This document shows, in pieces, positions 34,581-43,817 of a stretch of DNA of 64,000 nt. The notes under the pieces are model-generated. The model made no database searches. It was given only the letters and a program-made list of their open reading frames with translations, and was not told the origin of the DNA. Origin of the DNA: Lentimicrobiaceae bacterium (GTDB lineage: Bacteria; Bacteroidota; Bacteroidia; Bacteroidales; JALOCA01); assembly GCA_023227965.1 (NCBI GenBank), contig JALOCA010000007.1, positions 1-64,000 on the forward strand. The letters are read 5' to 3'. Numbering within the stretch: position 1 is the stretch's first letter; each line of letters begins with the position of its first letter. Position numbers and translations under genes: made by a program.

Positions 34581-35273
34581 TTATTCCTCGTATTTATAAC
34601 CTACTCCTTTAACGGTTCTGATGTTATCAATGCCAATTTTTTCACGGATTTTGCGCACATGGACATCAATAGTCCGGTCACCAACAATTACATCGTTTCC
34701 CCAAACCTTGGCAAAAATTTCTTCTCTTGTGAATACCTTATTGGGTTTTGAAGCAAGGAGCATCAGAAGTTCAAATTCTTTTTTGGGTAAAATAATTTCT
34801 GTCCCGTTTTTTTCGACAATAAATCTTTCTTTATCAATAACCATGTCTTTGAGTTGCAACGATGAGGCGCTACCCGTTTCGGTTTTAAACCTCCGGAGCA
34901 AAGCCTGAATACGGCTGATTAAGACTCTGGGTTTAACTGGTTTAGTAACATAATCGTCGGCACCGGCTTCAAATCCGGCAATCTGGGAATAATCTTCACC
35001 GCGGGCTGTCAGAAAAATTATTACGGCATTTTGCAATTGGGGAATTTGTTTGATTTCCCTGCAAGCTTCCATGCCGTCCATCTCAGGCATCATCACATCA
35101 AGAATTATCAGATGAGGACATTCTGTTTTGGCAACTTTAACGGCTTCCATTCCGTTTCGGGCTGTAAAAACCTGAAAACCTTCTTTTTTCAGATTATAAC
35201 CCAGAAATTCAAGGACGTCTTTTTCATCGTCAACCAGGAGAATTTTTATTTGTTCGTTATCCATACCGGTCAA
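34581..35273 (-). CDS. OmpR/PhoB-family response regulator
   Basis: A 230-residue transcription factor. The receiver domain (about 9-125) has DDEKD, the phosphate-accepting Asp59 in LIILDVMMPEMDG, the conserved Thr/Ser region FLTARGE and Lys in VTKPVKP. The winged-helix DNA-binding domain (about 135-228) shows LPKKEFELLMLLASKPNKVFTREEIFAKVWG and RTIDVHVRKIREKIG...IRTVKGVGYKYE. It is transcribed ahead of the histidine kinase at 33274. Confidence 0.94.
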   Translation of the reverse strand: MTGMDNEQIKILLVDDEKDVLEFLGYNLKKEGFQVFTARNGMEAVKVAKTECPHLIILDVMMPEMDGMEACREIKQIPQLQNAVIIFLTARGEDYSQIAGFEAGADDYVTKPVKPRVLISRIQALLRRFKTETGSASSLQLKDMVIDKERFIVEKNGTEIILPKKEFELLMLLASKPNKVFTREEIFAKVWGNDVIVGDRTIDVHVRKIREKIGIDNIRTVKGVGYKYEE

Positions 35274-35301
35274 TTACTTTTGATGAAGAATAGCAGGTTT
35301 G

Positions 35302-35309
35302 CAAAGATA
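35302..35309 (-). promoter_or_regulatory. -7 box of the response regulator gene
   Basis: Minus-strand TATCTTTG matches TAnnTTTG, 28 bases before the ATG at 35273. No clear -33 TTTG at the right distance. Confidence 0.45.
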
Positions 35310-35384
35310 CTTTTTTTTAATCGGTTAATTAACTTGTTGGTTAATTTTATGTTAAGTTTCACTTAGCTGCCAGTATCAAGGAGA

Positions 35385-36674
35385 TTACTCTGTTTTCACA
35401 AGGAAGTAACTTTTTTTGCCTTTCTGTATCAGCAGGTAAGTATCGTTAAGCAGGTTCTGCCGGTTTACGATAAAAGTGTCGGTTATTTTTTCCTTATTTA
35501 TCAGTATTGCCCCTTCTTTGATTAAGCGGCGTGCTTCGCTCTTTGACGGGAAAATACCGGTAATATCTGAAAGGAAATCGGCTATGGGAATGTCTTTTTC
35601 GAGTTCGGTACGGCTGAGTTTCGAAATGGGTACGCCCTCAAAAACGGAAAGAAAAGTAGCCTCGTCAAGGTTTTTCAGCATAGCGGTAGTGCCTTTACCG
35701 AAAAGAATTTCTGAGGCTGCCAATGCCTGCTGAAAATCATTTTCAGAATGAACCCTGATGGTGATGTCTTTGGCAAGATTTTTCTGTAGAATCCGAAGGT
35801 GGGGAGCCTGTGCATGATTTTTTGCCATTTCCTCCACTTCTTCCTTACTGAAAAGGGTGAAAATTTTAATGTATTTAAGAGCATCATCATCAGAAACATT
35901 GAGCCAGAACTGGTAAAAATGGTAAGGAGATGTCTTGGCAGCATCAAGCCACACATTTCCGGTTTCGGTTTTTCCGAACTTTCCACCATCGGCTTTGGTA
36001 ATCAGTGGGCAGGTAAGAGCAAAGGCTTCTCCTCCGGTTTTACGCCTGATGAGTTCGGTGCCGGTAACTATGTTGCCCCACTGGTCGGAGCCTCCCATCT
36101 GGAGTTTGCAGTTTTTATTTTCATATAACCATAAAAAATCATAGCCTTGCACCAATTGATAGCTGAATTCGGTAAACGACATGCCTTCGCCGCTTTCGCC
36201 GCTCAGACGTTTTTTTACCGAATCCTTCGACATCATATAGTTTACGGTAATATGCTTACCAATGTCGCGGATAAAAGAAAGAAATGAAAAGGTTTTCATC
36301 CAGTCGTAGTTGTTCACCATTTCGGCACGGTTGGGTATATTTCCGTCAAAATCAATAAACTTTACCAGTTGTTTTTTGATGCATTCCTGGTTGTGCCTCA
36401 GTACATCTTCGCTAAGCAAGTTTCGTTCTTCATTTTTACCCGAAGGATCGCCTATCATGCCAGTGGCGCCACCTACCAGAGCTATGGGTTTGTGTCCGGC
36501 AAGCTGAAAGTGTTTTAACATCATTATTGACACAAGATGACCGATATGAAGCGAATCGGCAGTAGGATCAATTCCAACGTAGGCTGATGTAATTTCTTTG
36601 TTCAGTTGTTCTTCCGTTCCTGGCATCAAATCGTGTATCATGCCCCTCCAGCGTAGTTCTTCAACAAAATTCAT
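35385..36674 (-). CDS. tyrS: Tyrosyl-tRNA synthetase
   Basis: TyrRS charges tRNA(Tyr). The 429-residue protein is a class I synthetase with YVGIDPTADSLHIGHL (HIGH at 43-46), GGATGMIGDPSGKNEER, QLVQGYDF, QMGGSDQWGNI and KFGKTETGNVW as the KMSKS equivalent. A C-terminal S4 RNA-binding domain spans about 355-425 (SKSEARRLIKEGAILINKEKI). Length and order are typical of the bacterial TyrS type with GDPSG. Confidence 0.96.
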   Translation of the reverse strand: MNFVEELRWRGMIHDLMPGTEEQLNKEITSAYVGIDPTADSLHIGHLVSIMMLKHFQLAGHKPIALVGGATGMIGDPSGKNEERNLLSEDVLRHNQECIKKQLVKFIDFDGNIPNRAEMVNNYDWMKTFSFLSFIRDIGKHITVNYMMSKDSVKKRLSGESGEGMSFTEFSYQLVQGYDFLWLYENKNCKLQMGGSDQWGNIVTGTELIRRKTGGEAFALTCPLITKADGGKFGKTETGNVWLDAAKTSPYHFYQFWLNVSDDDALKYIKIFTLFSKEEVEEMAKNHAQAPHLRILQKNLAKDITIRVHSENDFQQALAASEILFGKGTTAMLKNLDEATFLSVFEGVPISKLSRTELEKDIPIADFLSDITGIFPSKSEARRLIKEGAILINKEKITDTFIVNRQNLLNDTYLLIQKGKKSYFLVKTE

Positions 36675-36689
36675 GGATTAAAATTTTTG

Positions 36690-36697
36690 CAAAGATA
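36690..36697 (-). promoter_or_regulatory. -7 box of tyrS
   Basis: Minus-strand TATCTTTG, a full TAnnTTTG match, 15 bases before the ATG at 36674. Confidence 0.5.
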
Positions 36698-36769
36698 TAA
36701 AAAGGGAATCATGAGAAGTTTTGGACATGTATAAATGGATTATATCGCCACACGGTAGGGGTACCTGTC

Positions 36770-36802
36770 TGTCTACAGCTTACTGTGTAGACATATTTTT
36801 TT
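36770..36802 (+). terminator. Hairpin with T-run on the plus strand, between tyrS and moxR
   Basis: TGTCTACA (36770-36777) and TGTAGACA (36786-36793) form a perfect eight-pair stem with an eight-base loop, followed by TATTTTTTTG on the plus strand. Both neighbouring genes are on the minus strand, where the hairpin has no T-run. It could end moxR transcription weakly or stop antisense transcription. Confidence 0.45.
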
Positions 36803-36855
36803 GTTTAGATAGCATCTAACCGTATATCAAATTTTTCAAAACTCTATTTTATAGC

Positions 36856-37830
36856 TTAATATTGGGATTTCAGAAACTCTTCAATGATATTTTCCACACT
36901 TATGCCTTCGGCTTCGGCTTTGTAGTTGCGCACAATGCGGTGGCGGAGTATGGAGGAAGCCACTGCCTGTACATCTTCAATGTCGGGAGAGTATTTCCCG
37001 TTGATTGCAGCATGGCATTTAGCCCCCAGGATAAGGTATTGCGAAGCCCTTGGACCGGCTCCCCAGTTAAGGTAGGCTTCGGCAAAAGGATGCGCTCCGG
37101 CGGCACCCCGGCGGGTTTTTGAAGCCAGCGTAACGGCATATTTAAACACGTTATCCGTTACCGGTATTCTGCGTACAAGATTTTGGAAAAACTGTATTTC
37201 TTCGGCGGTTAAAATCACATTCAGTTGGGCTTCGTACTGGGCGGTAGTTTGTTTCACCACGTTCAATTCTTCTTCAAATGAAGGGTAATCAAGCCAGATA
37301 TTGAACATAAAACGGTCGAGCTGTGCCTCTGGAAGTGGATATGTTCCTTCCTGCTCTATTGGGTTTTGGGTAGCCAGCACAAAAAAAGGTTCGGCAAGCT
37401 GGTATGAATTGCCTGCAACGGTTACTGATTTTTCCTGCATGGCTTCCAGCAGTGCGCTCTGGGTCTTGGGTGGGGTGCGGTTAATTTCGTCGGCAAGAAT
37501 AATATTCGCAAACACAGGACCTTTAATAAACCTGAACCTGCGATTTTCGTCCAGTATTTCCGTACCGATAATATCGCTGGGCATAAGGTCGGGTGTAAAC
37601 TGTATGCGGTTATAACTCAATCCGAGAACTTTCGAAAGGGTATTTACCATAAGCGTTTTTGCCAGTCCGGGAACCCCAACCAGCAATCCGTGCCCCTTAC
37701 TGAAAATACAGATAAGGAGGTTTTGTATCACCTCGTCCTGCCCTACTATCACCTTGGCAATTTCAGAACGGAGTGTGCTATATTTTTCATGAAATGCTGC
37801 AAAAGCATTTACGTCGGATGAATAATTCAT
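36856..37830 (-). CDS. MoxR-family AAA+ ATPase
   Basis: A 324-residue chaperone-like ATPase. Walker A is GVPGLAKT (about 57-64), Walker B is IILADEINR, and sensor 1 lies in FVLATQNPIEQEGTYPLPEAQLDRF, the MoxR hallmark. These ATPases usually work with von Willebrand factor A proteins to mature other proteins. Here the gene ends a minus-strand cluster of three periplasmic folding proteins, a common Bacteroidota order; no VWA gene is in the window. Confidence 0.93.
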   Translation of the reverse strand: MNYSSDVNAFAAFHEKYSTLRSEIAKVIVGQDEVIQNLLICIFSKGHGLLVGVPGLAKTLMVNTLSKVLGLSYNRIQFTPDLMPSDIIGTEILDENRRFRFIKGPVFANIILADEINRTPPKTQSALLEAMQEKSVTVAGNSYQLAEPFFVLATQNPIEQEGTYPLPEAQLDRFMFNIWLDYPSFEEELNVVKQTTAQYEAQLNVILTAEEIQFFQNLVRRIPVTDNVFKYAVTLASKTRRGAAGAHPFAEAYLNWGAGPRASQYLILGAKCHAAINGKYSPDIEDVQAVASSILRHRIVRNYKAEAEGISVENIIEEFLKSQY

Positions 37831-37855
37831 AGTGTTGTAAAAAAGTTTTCCGGGG

Positions 37856-39196
37856 TTAATTAGTCCATCTATAGGTAAAATTGCAATCCCTATAATCTTC
37901 GTTAATGCTGATGTATGTTTTTTGTGTTTTGTCTTTTATCCAGCCGCTGATCATTTCCTGTTTTTTCCCATCGAGAGCCCATTGCTGGAAGCGGGTGTAA
38001 TCATCCTTTAGATTGGCTTTATGCGGAGTTGTACGTATTTTCAGGTAAAGAATACGGTAAGCCTGCTTTCCGTCATCCGAAACCATTGCAACGGGGTTTG
38101 AGATTTCTCCTATTTTCAGTTTGTCAATAACAAAAAACATTTTGGCGTCCAACTGGCTTGCTTCGAAACGAGTATTGCCGGTAGCATTATTCACCATCAT
38201 GCCTCCGTTCATTTTCGAAGGATCGTCGGAGTATTTTTGTGCTGCTTTTTCGAAGGTTATCGTATTTGCACGAATGAGTTTTGCAATACTGTCGAGGTAA
38301 GTGTTTGCCGAGGCAAGGTCATAAGGCGAAACTTTGGGCTGGATAAGGATATGTCTTGCATTTATATAATCGCCTTTACGATCAATCAACTGAATAATAT
38401 GGAATCCTGCCGGAGTTTTTATTACGTTGGAAACTTCGTTGGGTTTTAAAGAAAAGGCAGCCGCTTCAAACTCGGGATACATTTCGCCTCTTCCAAAAGA
38501 GCCTAATTCACCTCCCTGTTTAGCCGAGCCGGGGTCTTCGGAGTAAAGGATGGCGAGGGTTGAGAATTTTTCCCCGTTCAATATTCTTTTGCGTAATGTA
38601 TTAATCTTGTCCTTTGCTTCGTTAAGGGCTTCGTCGCTTATTGGCGGCTGCTTTACTATCTGTCCTATTTCGTATTCTGTTTCCACAAAGGGAATGCTAT
38701 CCTGGGGCAAACGGTTAAAAAATGTCTTTACCTCGGTGGGAGTAACTTTGGCATCGGCAGTAATTTTTGAATGTACCTGGTCTATCATCAACTGATCGCG
38801 GATAAGGTCGTGCAGTTCATCTTTGATTTCTATAAGCGATTTCTGATAAAACTCTTCCAATTTCTCCTGCGAGCCAAACTGTTGAATATAATAACGCATG
38901 CGTTGGTTCATAGTGCCTTCAATCTGACTTTCGGTTACCTGTATGCTATCAAGCTCTGCCTGGGTCAGCATGAGTTTATCGAATAACAGGTTTTCGAGAA
39001 ACTGGCAGCGCATAGAGGATGCATTCCCTATGCTTCCCTGCATACGGTATTGCACGTATTGTGTTTCGATATCAGATTTTAATACTATTTTGCTTCCTAC
39101 CGTAGCAACAACCTCGTCAATAACCTGGCTGAATACCGGTGTACAGTATAAAAAAGCAGAAAGTATTATACAAATTACAAAGAGGCTTTTTTTCAT
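37856..39196 (-). CDS. surA: SurA-like periplasmic peptidyl-prolyl isomerase
   Basis: A 446-residue exported protein. The signal peptide (SLFVICIILSAFLYCTPVFS) is followed by a SurA N-terminal domain (VIDEVVATVGSKIVLKSDIETQ). Two parvulin-type isomerase domains come next, at about 170-280 (EYEIGQIVKQPP...LYSEDPGSAKQGGELGSFGRGEMYPEFEAAAFSL...FHIIQLIDR) and 285-390 (INARHILIQPK...YSDDPSKMNGG). SurA escorts outer-membrane proteins to BamA. TTG precedes the ATG; 39196 is preferred. It lies 25 bases upstream of moxR on the same strand. Confidence 0.9.
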   Translation of the reverse strand: MKKSLFVICIILSAFLYCTPVFSQVIDEVVATVGSKIVLKSDIETQYVQYRMQGSIGNASSMRCQFLENLLFDKLMLTQAELDSIQVTESQIEGTMNQRMRYYIQQFGSQEKLEEFYQKSLIEIKDELHDLIRDQLMIDQVHSKITADAKVTPTEVKTFFNRLPQDSIPFVETEYEIGQIVKQPPISDEALNEAKDKINTLRKRILNGEKFSTLAILYSEDPGSAKQGGELGSFGRGEMYPEFEAAAFSLKPNEVSNVIKTPAGFHIIQLIDRKGDYINARHILIQPKVSPYDLASANTYLDSIAKLIRANTITFEKAAQKYSDDPSKMNGGMMVNNATGNTRFEASQLDAKMFFVIDKLKIGEISNPVAMVSDDGKQAYRILYLKIRTTPHKANLKDDYTRFQQWALDGKKQEMISGWIKDKTQKTYISINEDYRDCNFTYRWTN

Positions 39197-39212
39197 CAAT
39201 TGGAGATATTAT

Positions 39213-40052
39213 TTAATAGATTTGGAAATCTTTTTCTTTCCTGGCTTTTTCAAAAACCTCATTCTGCATTTTGTTTACAAGACTGAGTTTTCGTTTGTTA
39301 AGAATAATTTCACGGATGTTTCTTTTTTCAAAATCAAGGGGTGAGATGCTTTCTTTTTCTTTAAAATCGCGGACAGCAATAACAAAGAAATGAGTAGAAT
39401 CGTTGATTTCAATAAAATTATTTTTCTTTTGTAAATCTTCCCGCGAAATATTTTTTACCGGAAGCATTCTTTCAATATCATCGGGCGAAAGCCAGTTTTG
39501 GTCAGTTACGGAATAATTTAGAGCATTTTCCTGGCAAAATTCTTCCAGTTTTAGTCTGTCAGATTCTTTTGTTGAAAGCATCAGACGTTTTACGGTACGA
39601 ATTGCCGAAAATCCGGAATTAAATTGTGCCCAATTTATCAGGATAATATTTTGGCGCAACTGGAAATCAGCAGTATGTTCCTGATAGTATTTTTTAATTT
39701 CGTCGAATGGTACTGTAGTATCGAGTTTTTGACGAATAAGTTCGGTTTCATATTGATAAACTAGCAGGGAATTCCGGTAATTTTCAAGTTGTTCAGTAAA
39801 GTCCTTCTGGTCGCTTGGCAGGTTTGCCTCTGCCTGGTTAAGAAGTGCCTGCTGCCTGAGCCAGTTATTGATAAAATTCTTTACGATATTTACACTGTCC
39901 TTTGGGTGGCTTCCTTTGGGAACCACCCCCTTAAGGTCGGAACGGTAAAGATAATTATCATATGCCCTTGCAATTATATCCTCCTTGTTACCAGAATGAA
40001 AATAATGGCAGGAAGAAAGAAAAACAGCCAATATGAAACCCCATTTCTTCAA
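39213..40052 (-). CDS. Lipoprotein, SurA/PpiC-associated
   Basis: A 279-residue lipoprotein: the lipobox in FILAVFLSSC places lipidated Cys at residue 15. The rest is helical and resembles the SurA N-terminal chaperone domain (IIARAYDNYLYRSDLKGVVPKGSHPKDSVNIVKNFINNWLRQQALLNQAE) followed by a degenerate isomerase-like part without the usual parvulin core. It lies between two isomerase genes with a 4-base gap on one side and 16 on the other, so it is part of the same folding operon. It is probably a chaperone without isomerase activity, but this is inferred. Confidence 0.75.
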   Translation of the reverse strand: MKKWGFILAVFLSSCHYFHSGNKEDIIARAYDNYLYRSDLKGVVPKGSHPKDSVNIVKNFINNWLRQQALLNQAEANLPSDQKDFTEQLENYRNSLLVYQYETELIRQKLDTTVPFDEIKKYYQEHTADFQLRQNIILINWAQFNSGFSAIRTVKRLMLSTKESDRLKLEEFCQENALNYSVTDQNWLSPDDIERMLPVKNISREDLQKKNNFIEINDSTHFFVIAVRDFKEKESISPLDFEKRNIREIILNKRKLSLVNKMQNEVFEKARKEKDFQIY

Positions 40053-40056
40053 ATCG

Positions 40057-42036
40057 TTATTCTTTAATTATCGAATTAAAAACTTCCTTGTTAACAGAGA
40101 TAGGATATTTTTGGCGTAAAGATTTTATCCATTCTTTTTCAAGATAATTTTGGTAGTCGGCAGTAACCAGTCCTTTTATTTCACCAAGAAGTTTGGGTTC
40201 GGGTGGAATATTTTGGTGCACTGCGACAAAAATAGTTGTGTCTCCCGAAACAACGGGTTTGGTAACTGATTTTTCCCAGGCGATGCCATCAATTTGCGGG
40301 TTGTCGCCTTTACTAAATTTCTTATGGTCAATGCTTAAAACTACCGTGGAGTCGTGATTTATCGTTTTAAGTATTTCAGCTTCGTCTATGCCTTTGGAAG
40401 CCATTTTACGGGCTTTTTTCAAATCCTTGGAGGAAGTTTTTACCAATGTGTACACTGAGGCATCGAGACGGTTGCCCCACATATAATTGGTTTTGTTCTT
40501 GTTATAGTACTCCTGCAGACCGGTAGAGTCTTTCACAGCTTTCGACCATATTTTGCGATCGGTAAGGTCGAACAGTAAAATACCGTCGCGGTATTCTTTC
40601 ATCAACGATCTGAATTCAGGGTATTTGTTTTCGAGTTGATTGTCTTCGTAAGCCAAACAGCTTTCGTCGGTAAATATTTTGTAAGCATTATCAATATATA
40701 CCGCCAAGTCTTGTTTGTTCATACTTTTCTGGTTTTTGGAAATGTAATCTGCAAAATCTTTTTGTGTAAAGGTTTTATCGCCAAGCAGGAACAAGTTTTT
40801 GGTAAGTCCGGCGGCTTTAGCTACATCCCATTTGCCTGCAAAAACAGTGGTATCCATTACTTTTACGAATTCGTTTTTTGATTTCAGATCTTCGGTAAAG
40901 AAATATTCTTTTTTGATTTTATGGATAAGAGATTCTTTGCTTTTCAGGTTGCGGTCACTTTTTGCAAGTGCCTGTTTGAGTTCGGCTTTGGTTTCTTCAA
41001 AAGAGCCAATGGGTTTTCTATCAATGAGTTTTATTATATGCCAGCCAAAATGAGTTGAAAAAGGAGGGGTTACATCGCCTTTATTTTGTAATTTACTGAT
41101 TTGGTATATAAAATCGGGAATCATACGATTCGAGCCGAACCAAGGCATAATTCCTCCTTTGGTAGCGGTACTTTTATCATCGCTAGTTTCTTTAGCCAGT
41201 TGGGCAAAATCAGTTCCGGAAGTTAATAATCCATAAATACTGTCGGCTTTGGCTTTTAAGTGGTCCATATCGGCAGAGGAAACGTTTTTAGGGTACAATA
41301 ATAAAATATGTGCAATTTGTACCTTTCCCATTGCCGGCTTTTTATCAATAACTTTAATAAGGTGGTACCCGTAATCGCTGCGAACGGGCATTGAAATTTC
41401 GCCAACCTTTGTATTATATGCTCCATTTTCAAAAGGATACACCATATCGAAAGCCGAAAAATATCCGAGATCGCCTTTGTTTCCCGGTATGGTTCTTCCT
41501 CCTTTAATATCGTCTTTTGCCGATAAATCGTCGGAAAGTTCTACGGCTAAATTTTCAAATGTTTCTCCGGCAAGGATACGTTTTCTTATTTTCATAATCT
41601 TATTGTAAGCCTCAAGGGTATCTTTGGGAGGGGCATTTTTATCCAATTTTACAAGAATGTGGCTTGCCCTGATATCAAATTGCTTACGTGCATAGGATTC
41701 ATCGAGCAAATATTTGTTTATGTCTTCATCAATTAGGTAGGGTTGGGCTAATTGTTTGCGATAGCCTGCAAGCTCGTCTTTGAAAGTCTTCAGTGTATCA
41801 AGTCCAAATTCTTCTGCCTCGAGTACCTTGAGTTTGAAATTAATATATAAATCAAGGTATTCTTCAAGCGATTTACGATCCATGGCATCGCCCTTGATGT
41901 TGTTTTTTTGGTAAATGTTAACAAAATCTGTTTTGGTAACTTTTTCTTTACCTACTGTTAACAGTGCCGGGTCCCTGTCCTGTGCATACATGGCAAAAGA
42001 AATAAAAACAAGGATTCCTGCGAAAAAGGTTTTCAT
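40057..42036 (-). CDS. Periplasmic PpiC-type peptidyl-prolyl isomerase
   Basis: A 659-residue exported foldase (668 if the ATG at 42063 is used). The signal peptide is TFFAGILVFISFAMYAQ. Two parvulin domains are visible: IRASHILVKLDKNAPP...GGRTIPGNKGDLGYFSAFDMVYPFE...YGYHLIKVIDK at about 120-235 and VQIAHILLLYPKN...GGIMPWFGSNRMIPDF...FGWHIIKLIDRKP at about 235-345. A long C-terminal part has no recognised domain. It is likely to fold outer-membrane and secreted proteins along with the two downstream genes. The start at 42036 is chosen because it gives a normal signal peptide. Confidence 0.88.
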   Translation of the reverse strand: MKTFFAGILVFISFAMYAQDRDPALLTVGKEKVTKTDFVNIYQKNNIKGDAMDRKSLEEYLDLYINFKLKVLEAEEFGLDTLKTFKDELAGYRKQLAQPYLIDEDINKYLLDESYARKQFDIRASHILVKLDKNAPPKDTLEAYNKIMKIRKRILAGETFENLAVELSDDLSAKDDIKGGRTIPGNKGDLGYFSAFDMVYPFENGAYNTKVGEISMPVRSDYGYHLIKVIDKKPAMGKVQIAHILLLYPKNVSSADMDHLKAKADSIYGLLTSGTDFAQLAKETSDDKSTATKGGIMPWFGSNRMIPDFIYQISKLQNKGDVTPPFSTHFGWHIIKLIDRKPIGSFEETKAELKQALAKSDRNLKSKESLIHKIKKEYFFTEDLKSKNEFVKVMDTTVFAGKWDVAKAAGLTKNLFLLGDKTFTQKDFADYISKNQKSMNKQDLAVYIDNAYKIFTDESCLAYEDNQLENKYPEFRSLMKEYRDGILLFDLTDRKIWSKAVKDSTGLQEYYNKNKTNYMWGNRLDASVYTLVKTSSKDLKKARKMASKGIDEAEILKTINHDSTVVLSIDHKKFSKGDNPQIDGIAWEKSVTKPVVSGDTTIFVAVHQNIPPEPKLLGEIKGLVTADYQNYLEKEWIKSLRQKYPISVNKEVFNSIIKE

Positions 42037-42145
42037 AGCATTGAAAGTAGCATTATTCAGCATAGGTTTTATAATTTAATTGTTGAACGTTTTTTTATTG
42101 ATAATATTTTGGTTGAGAAAATCAATTTGTTGTTAAGGAAATATT

Positions 42146-43615
42146 TTAACGGCTGTAATTGGGAGCTTCACGGGTTATGATAATGTCGTGGGGATGGCTT
42201 TCGGCGACGCCAGCAGCGGTAATTTTAATAAATTTTGCATTCTGGAGTGATTCTATATCGGCGGAACCTGTATAGCCCATACCTGCCCTGAGTCCTCCAA
42301 CCATTTGGTGGATAACTTCCGATAAATCGCCTTTGTAAGGAACTCTCCCCACGATTCCTTCGGGGACCAGTTTTTTAATATCCTCTTCCATGTCCTGGAA
42401 ATATCTGTCTTTTGAACCTTTCTGCATGGCTTCGAGAGAACCCATTCCACGGTACGTTTTGAATTTTCTCCCTTCAAAAATTATGGTTTCACCAGGCGAT
42501 TCGTCCACCCCGGCAAAAAGAGAACCTGCCATGATGGTGCTGGCACCTGCCGCAATGGCTTTTACGATGTCGCCAGTATAGCGGATACCACCGTCGGCAA
42601 TTACTGGAATTTTTGCACTTTTTACTGCCTGTGCAACATTATAAATAGCAGATAATTGTGGTACTCCTATGCCGGCAATGATGCGGGTTGTGCAGATAGA
42701 GCCGGGACCTATGCCCACCTTTATGGCATCAACACCTGCTTTCACAAGCGCTGATGCAGCTTCGGCAGTAGCAATATTTCCTACAACAAGCTGAATTCCG
42801 GGATATTTATTTTTTACTGCAACAATCATATTTATAACACCCTTTGAATGACCATGGGCTGTATCAATCACAATGGCATCTACTCCGTTTTTTACAAGTG
42901 CATCTACCCTGTCGAGCGTATCCTGGGTTACTGTTACTGCTGCTGCAACCCGCAAGCGGCCTCTTTCGTCCTTACAGGCATTGGGGCGGGCTTTTATCTT
43001 AATAATATCCTTATAGGTTATCAGCCCTATGAGTTTGTTGTTTTTATCAATTACAGGTAGTTTTTCAATTTTGTATTGTTGAAGAATATCGGCAGCTTTT
43101 TCAAAATCGGTAAATTCGGTTGTTGTAATTAAGTTTTTTTTGGTCATAATCTCGGCGATAGGTCGCAGAAGATTGCGTTCAAACCGGAGATCGCGGTTAG
43201 TAACAATTCCTACCAGTTCCTTGTTTTTGTTTATTACCGGGATGCCGCCTATTTTATTTTCCTTCATAAGCGCAAGTGCATCTTCAACCCTTGCATCTTC
43301 ATGTAAAGTAACCGGGTCGAGTATCATACCGTTTTCAGCACGTTTCACCTTCCTGACTTCGTTTGCCTGTTCTTCTATGGTCATATTTTTGTGTAACACA
43401 CCAATACCGCCTTCCTGTGCCATAGCAATAGCCATAACAGATTCTGTAACAGTATCCATAGCAGCACTTACAATAGGAATATTTAAACAAATATTTTTCG
43501 TGAAAAAAGTTGAAATGTTCACTTCACGGGGAAGTATTTCAGAATAAGCAGGTACAAGCAATACATCATCATAGGTAAGCCCTTCACCTGCAAATTTATC
43601 ATTATTCAAAAACAT
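42146..43615 (-). CDS. guaB: Inosine-5'-monophosphate dehydrogenase
   Basis: GuaB oxidises IMP to XMP with NAD, the committed step to GMP. The 489-residue protein has GLTYDDVLLVPAYSE at the start, two CBS domains at about 95-210 (inserted in the barrel), IVIDTAHGHS, the catalytic Cys in GIGPGSICTTR, ADGGIRYTGDIVKA, MGSLEAM and YKGDLSEVIHQMVGGLRAGMGYTG. The frame continues upstream to 43690, but those residues are not GuaB-like and lie beyond the promoter box. The ATG at 43615 is correct. Confidence 0.97.
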   Translation of the reverse strand: MFLNNDKFAGEGLTYDDVLLVPAYSEILPREVNISTFFTKNICLNIPIVSAAMDTVTESVMAIAMAQEGGIGVLHKNMTIEEQANEVRKVKRAENGMILDPVTLHEDARVEDALALMKENKIGGIPVINKNKELVGIVTNRDLRFERNLLRPIAEIMTKKNLITTTEFTDFEKAADILQQYKIEKLPVIDKNNKLIGLITYKDIIKIKARPNACKDERGRLRVAAAVTVTQDTLDRVDALVKNGVDAIVIDTAHGHSKGVINMIVAVKNKYPGIQLVVGNIATAEAASALVKAGVDAIKVGIGPGSICTTRIIAGIGVPQLSAIYNVAQAVKSAKIPVIADGGIRYTGDIVKAIAAGASTIMAGSLFAGVDESPGETIIFEGRKFKTYRGMGSLEAMQKGSKDRYFQDMEEDIKKLVPEGIVGRVPYKGDLSEVIHQMVGGLRAGMGYTGSADIESLQNAKFIKITAAGVAESHPHDIIITREAPNYSR

Positions 43616-43634
43616 ACAACGTTGTTTTAATTGG

Positions 43635-43642
43635 CAAAAATA
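43635..43642 (-). promoter_or_regulatory. -7 box of guaB
   Basis: Minus-strand TATTTTTG, a full TAnnTTTG match, 19 bases before the ATG at 43615. Its position excludes the longer upstream reading frame. Confidence 0.5.
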
Positions 43643-43794
43643 GGAAAAATAGCGCTTCCAATTTTTTTCCGGTTTTTTTTTAAAAAACATTTACAAAATT
43701 TTAACAAACTGAAATGCAGAAATATTTATTAAAATCACCCGGAAAGGTAAACATCCGGAATGTTTATTAAAACCGGAATGCTTAACAAAAATAG

Positions 43795-43802
43795 TACTTT
43801 TG
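43795..43802 (+). promoter_or_regulatory. -7 box of mazG
   Basis: TACTTTTG, a full TAnnTTTG match, 15 bases before the ATG at 43818. Three CCGGAA repeats (43739, 43755, 43773) lie just upstream and could be a regulatory site. Confidence 0.5.
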
Positions 43803-43817
43803 CAAAAAAATACTGTT

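Noticed and set aside
43616..43690. N-terminal extension of guaB
   Set aside because: Residues are unlike GuaB and the -7 box lies within the segment.
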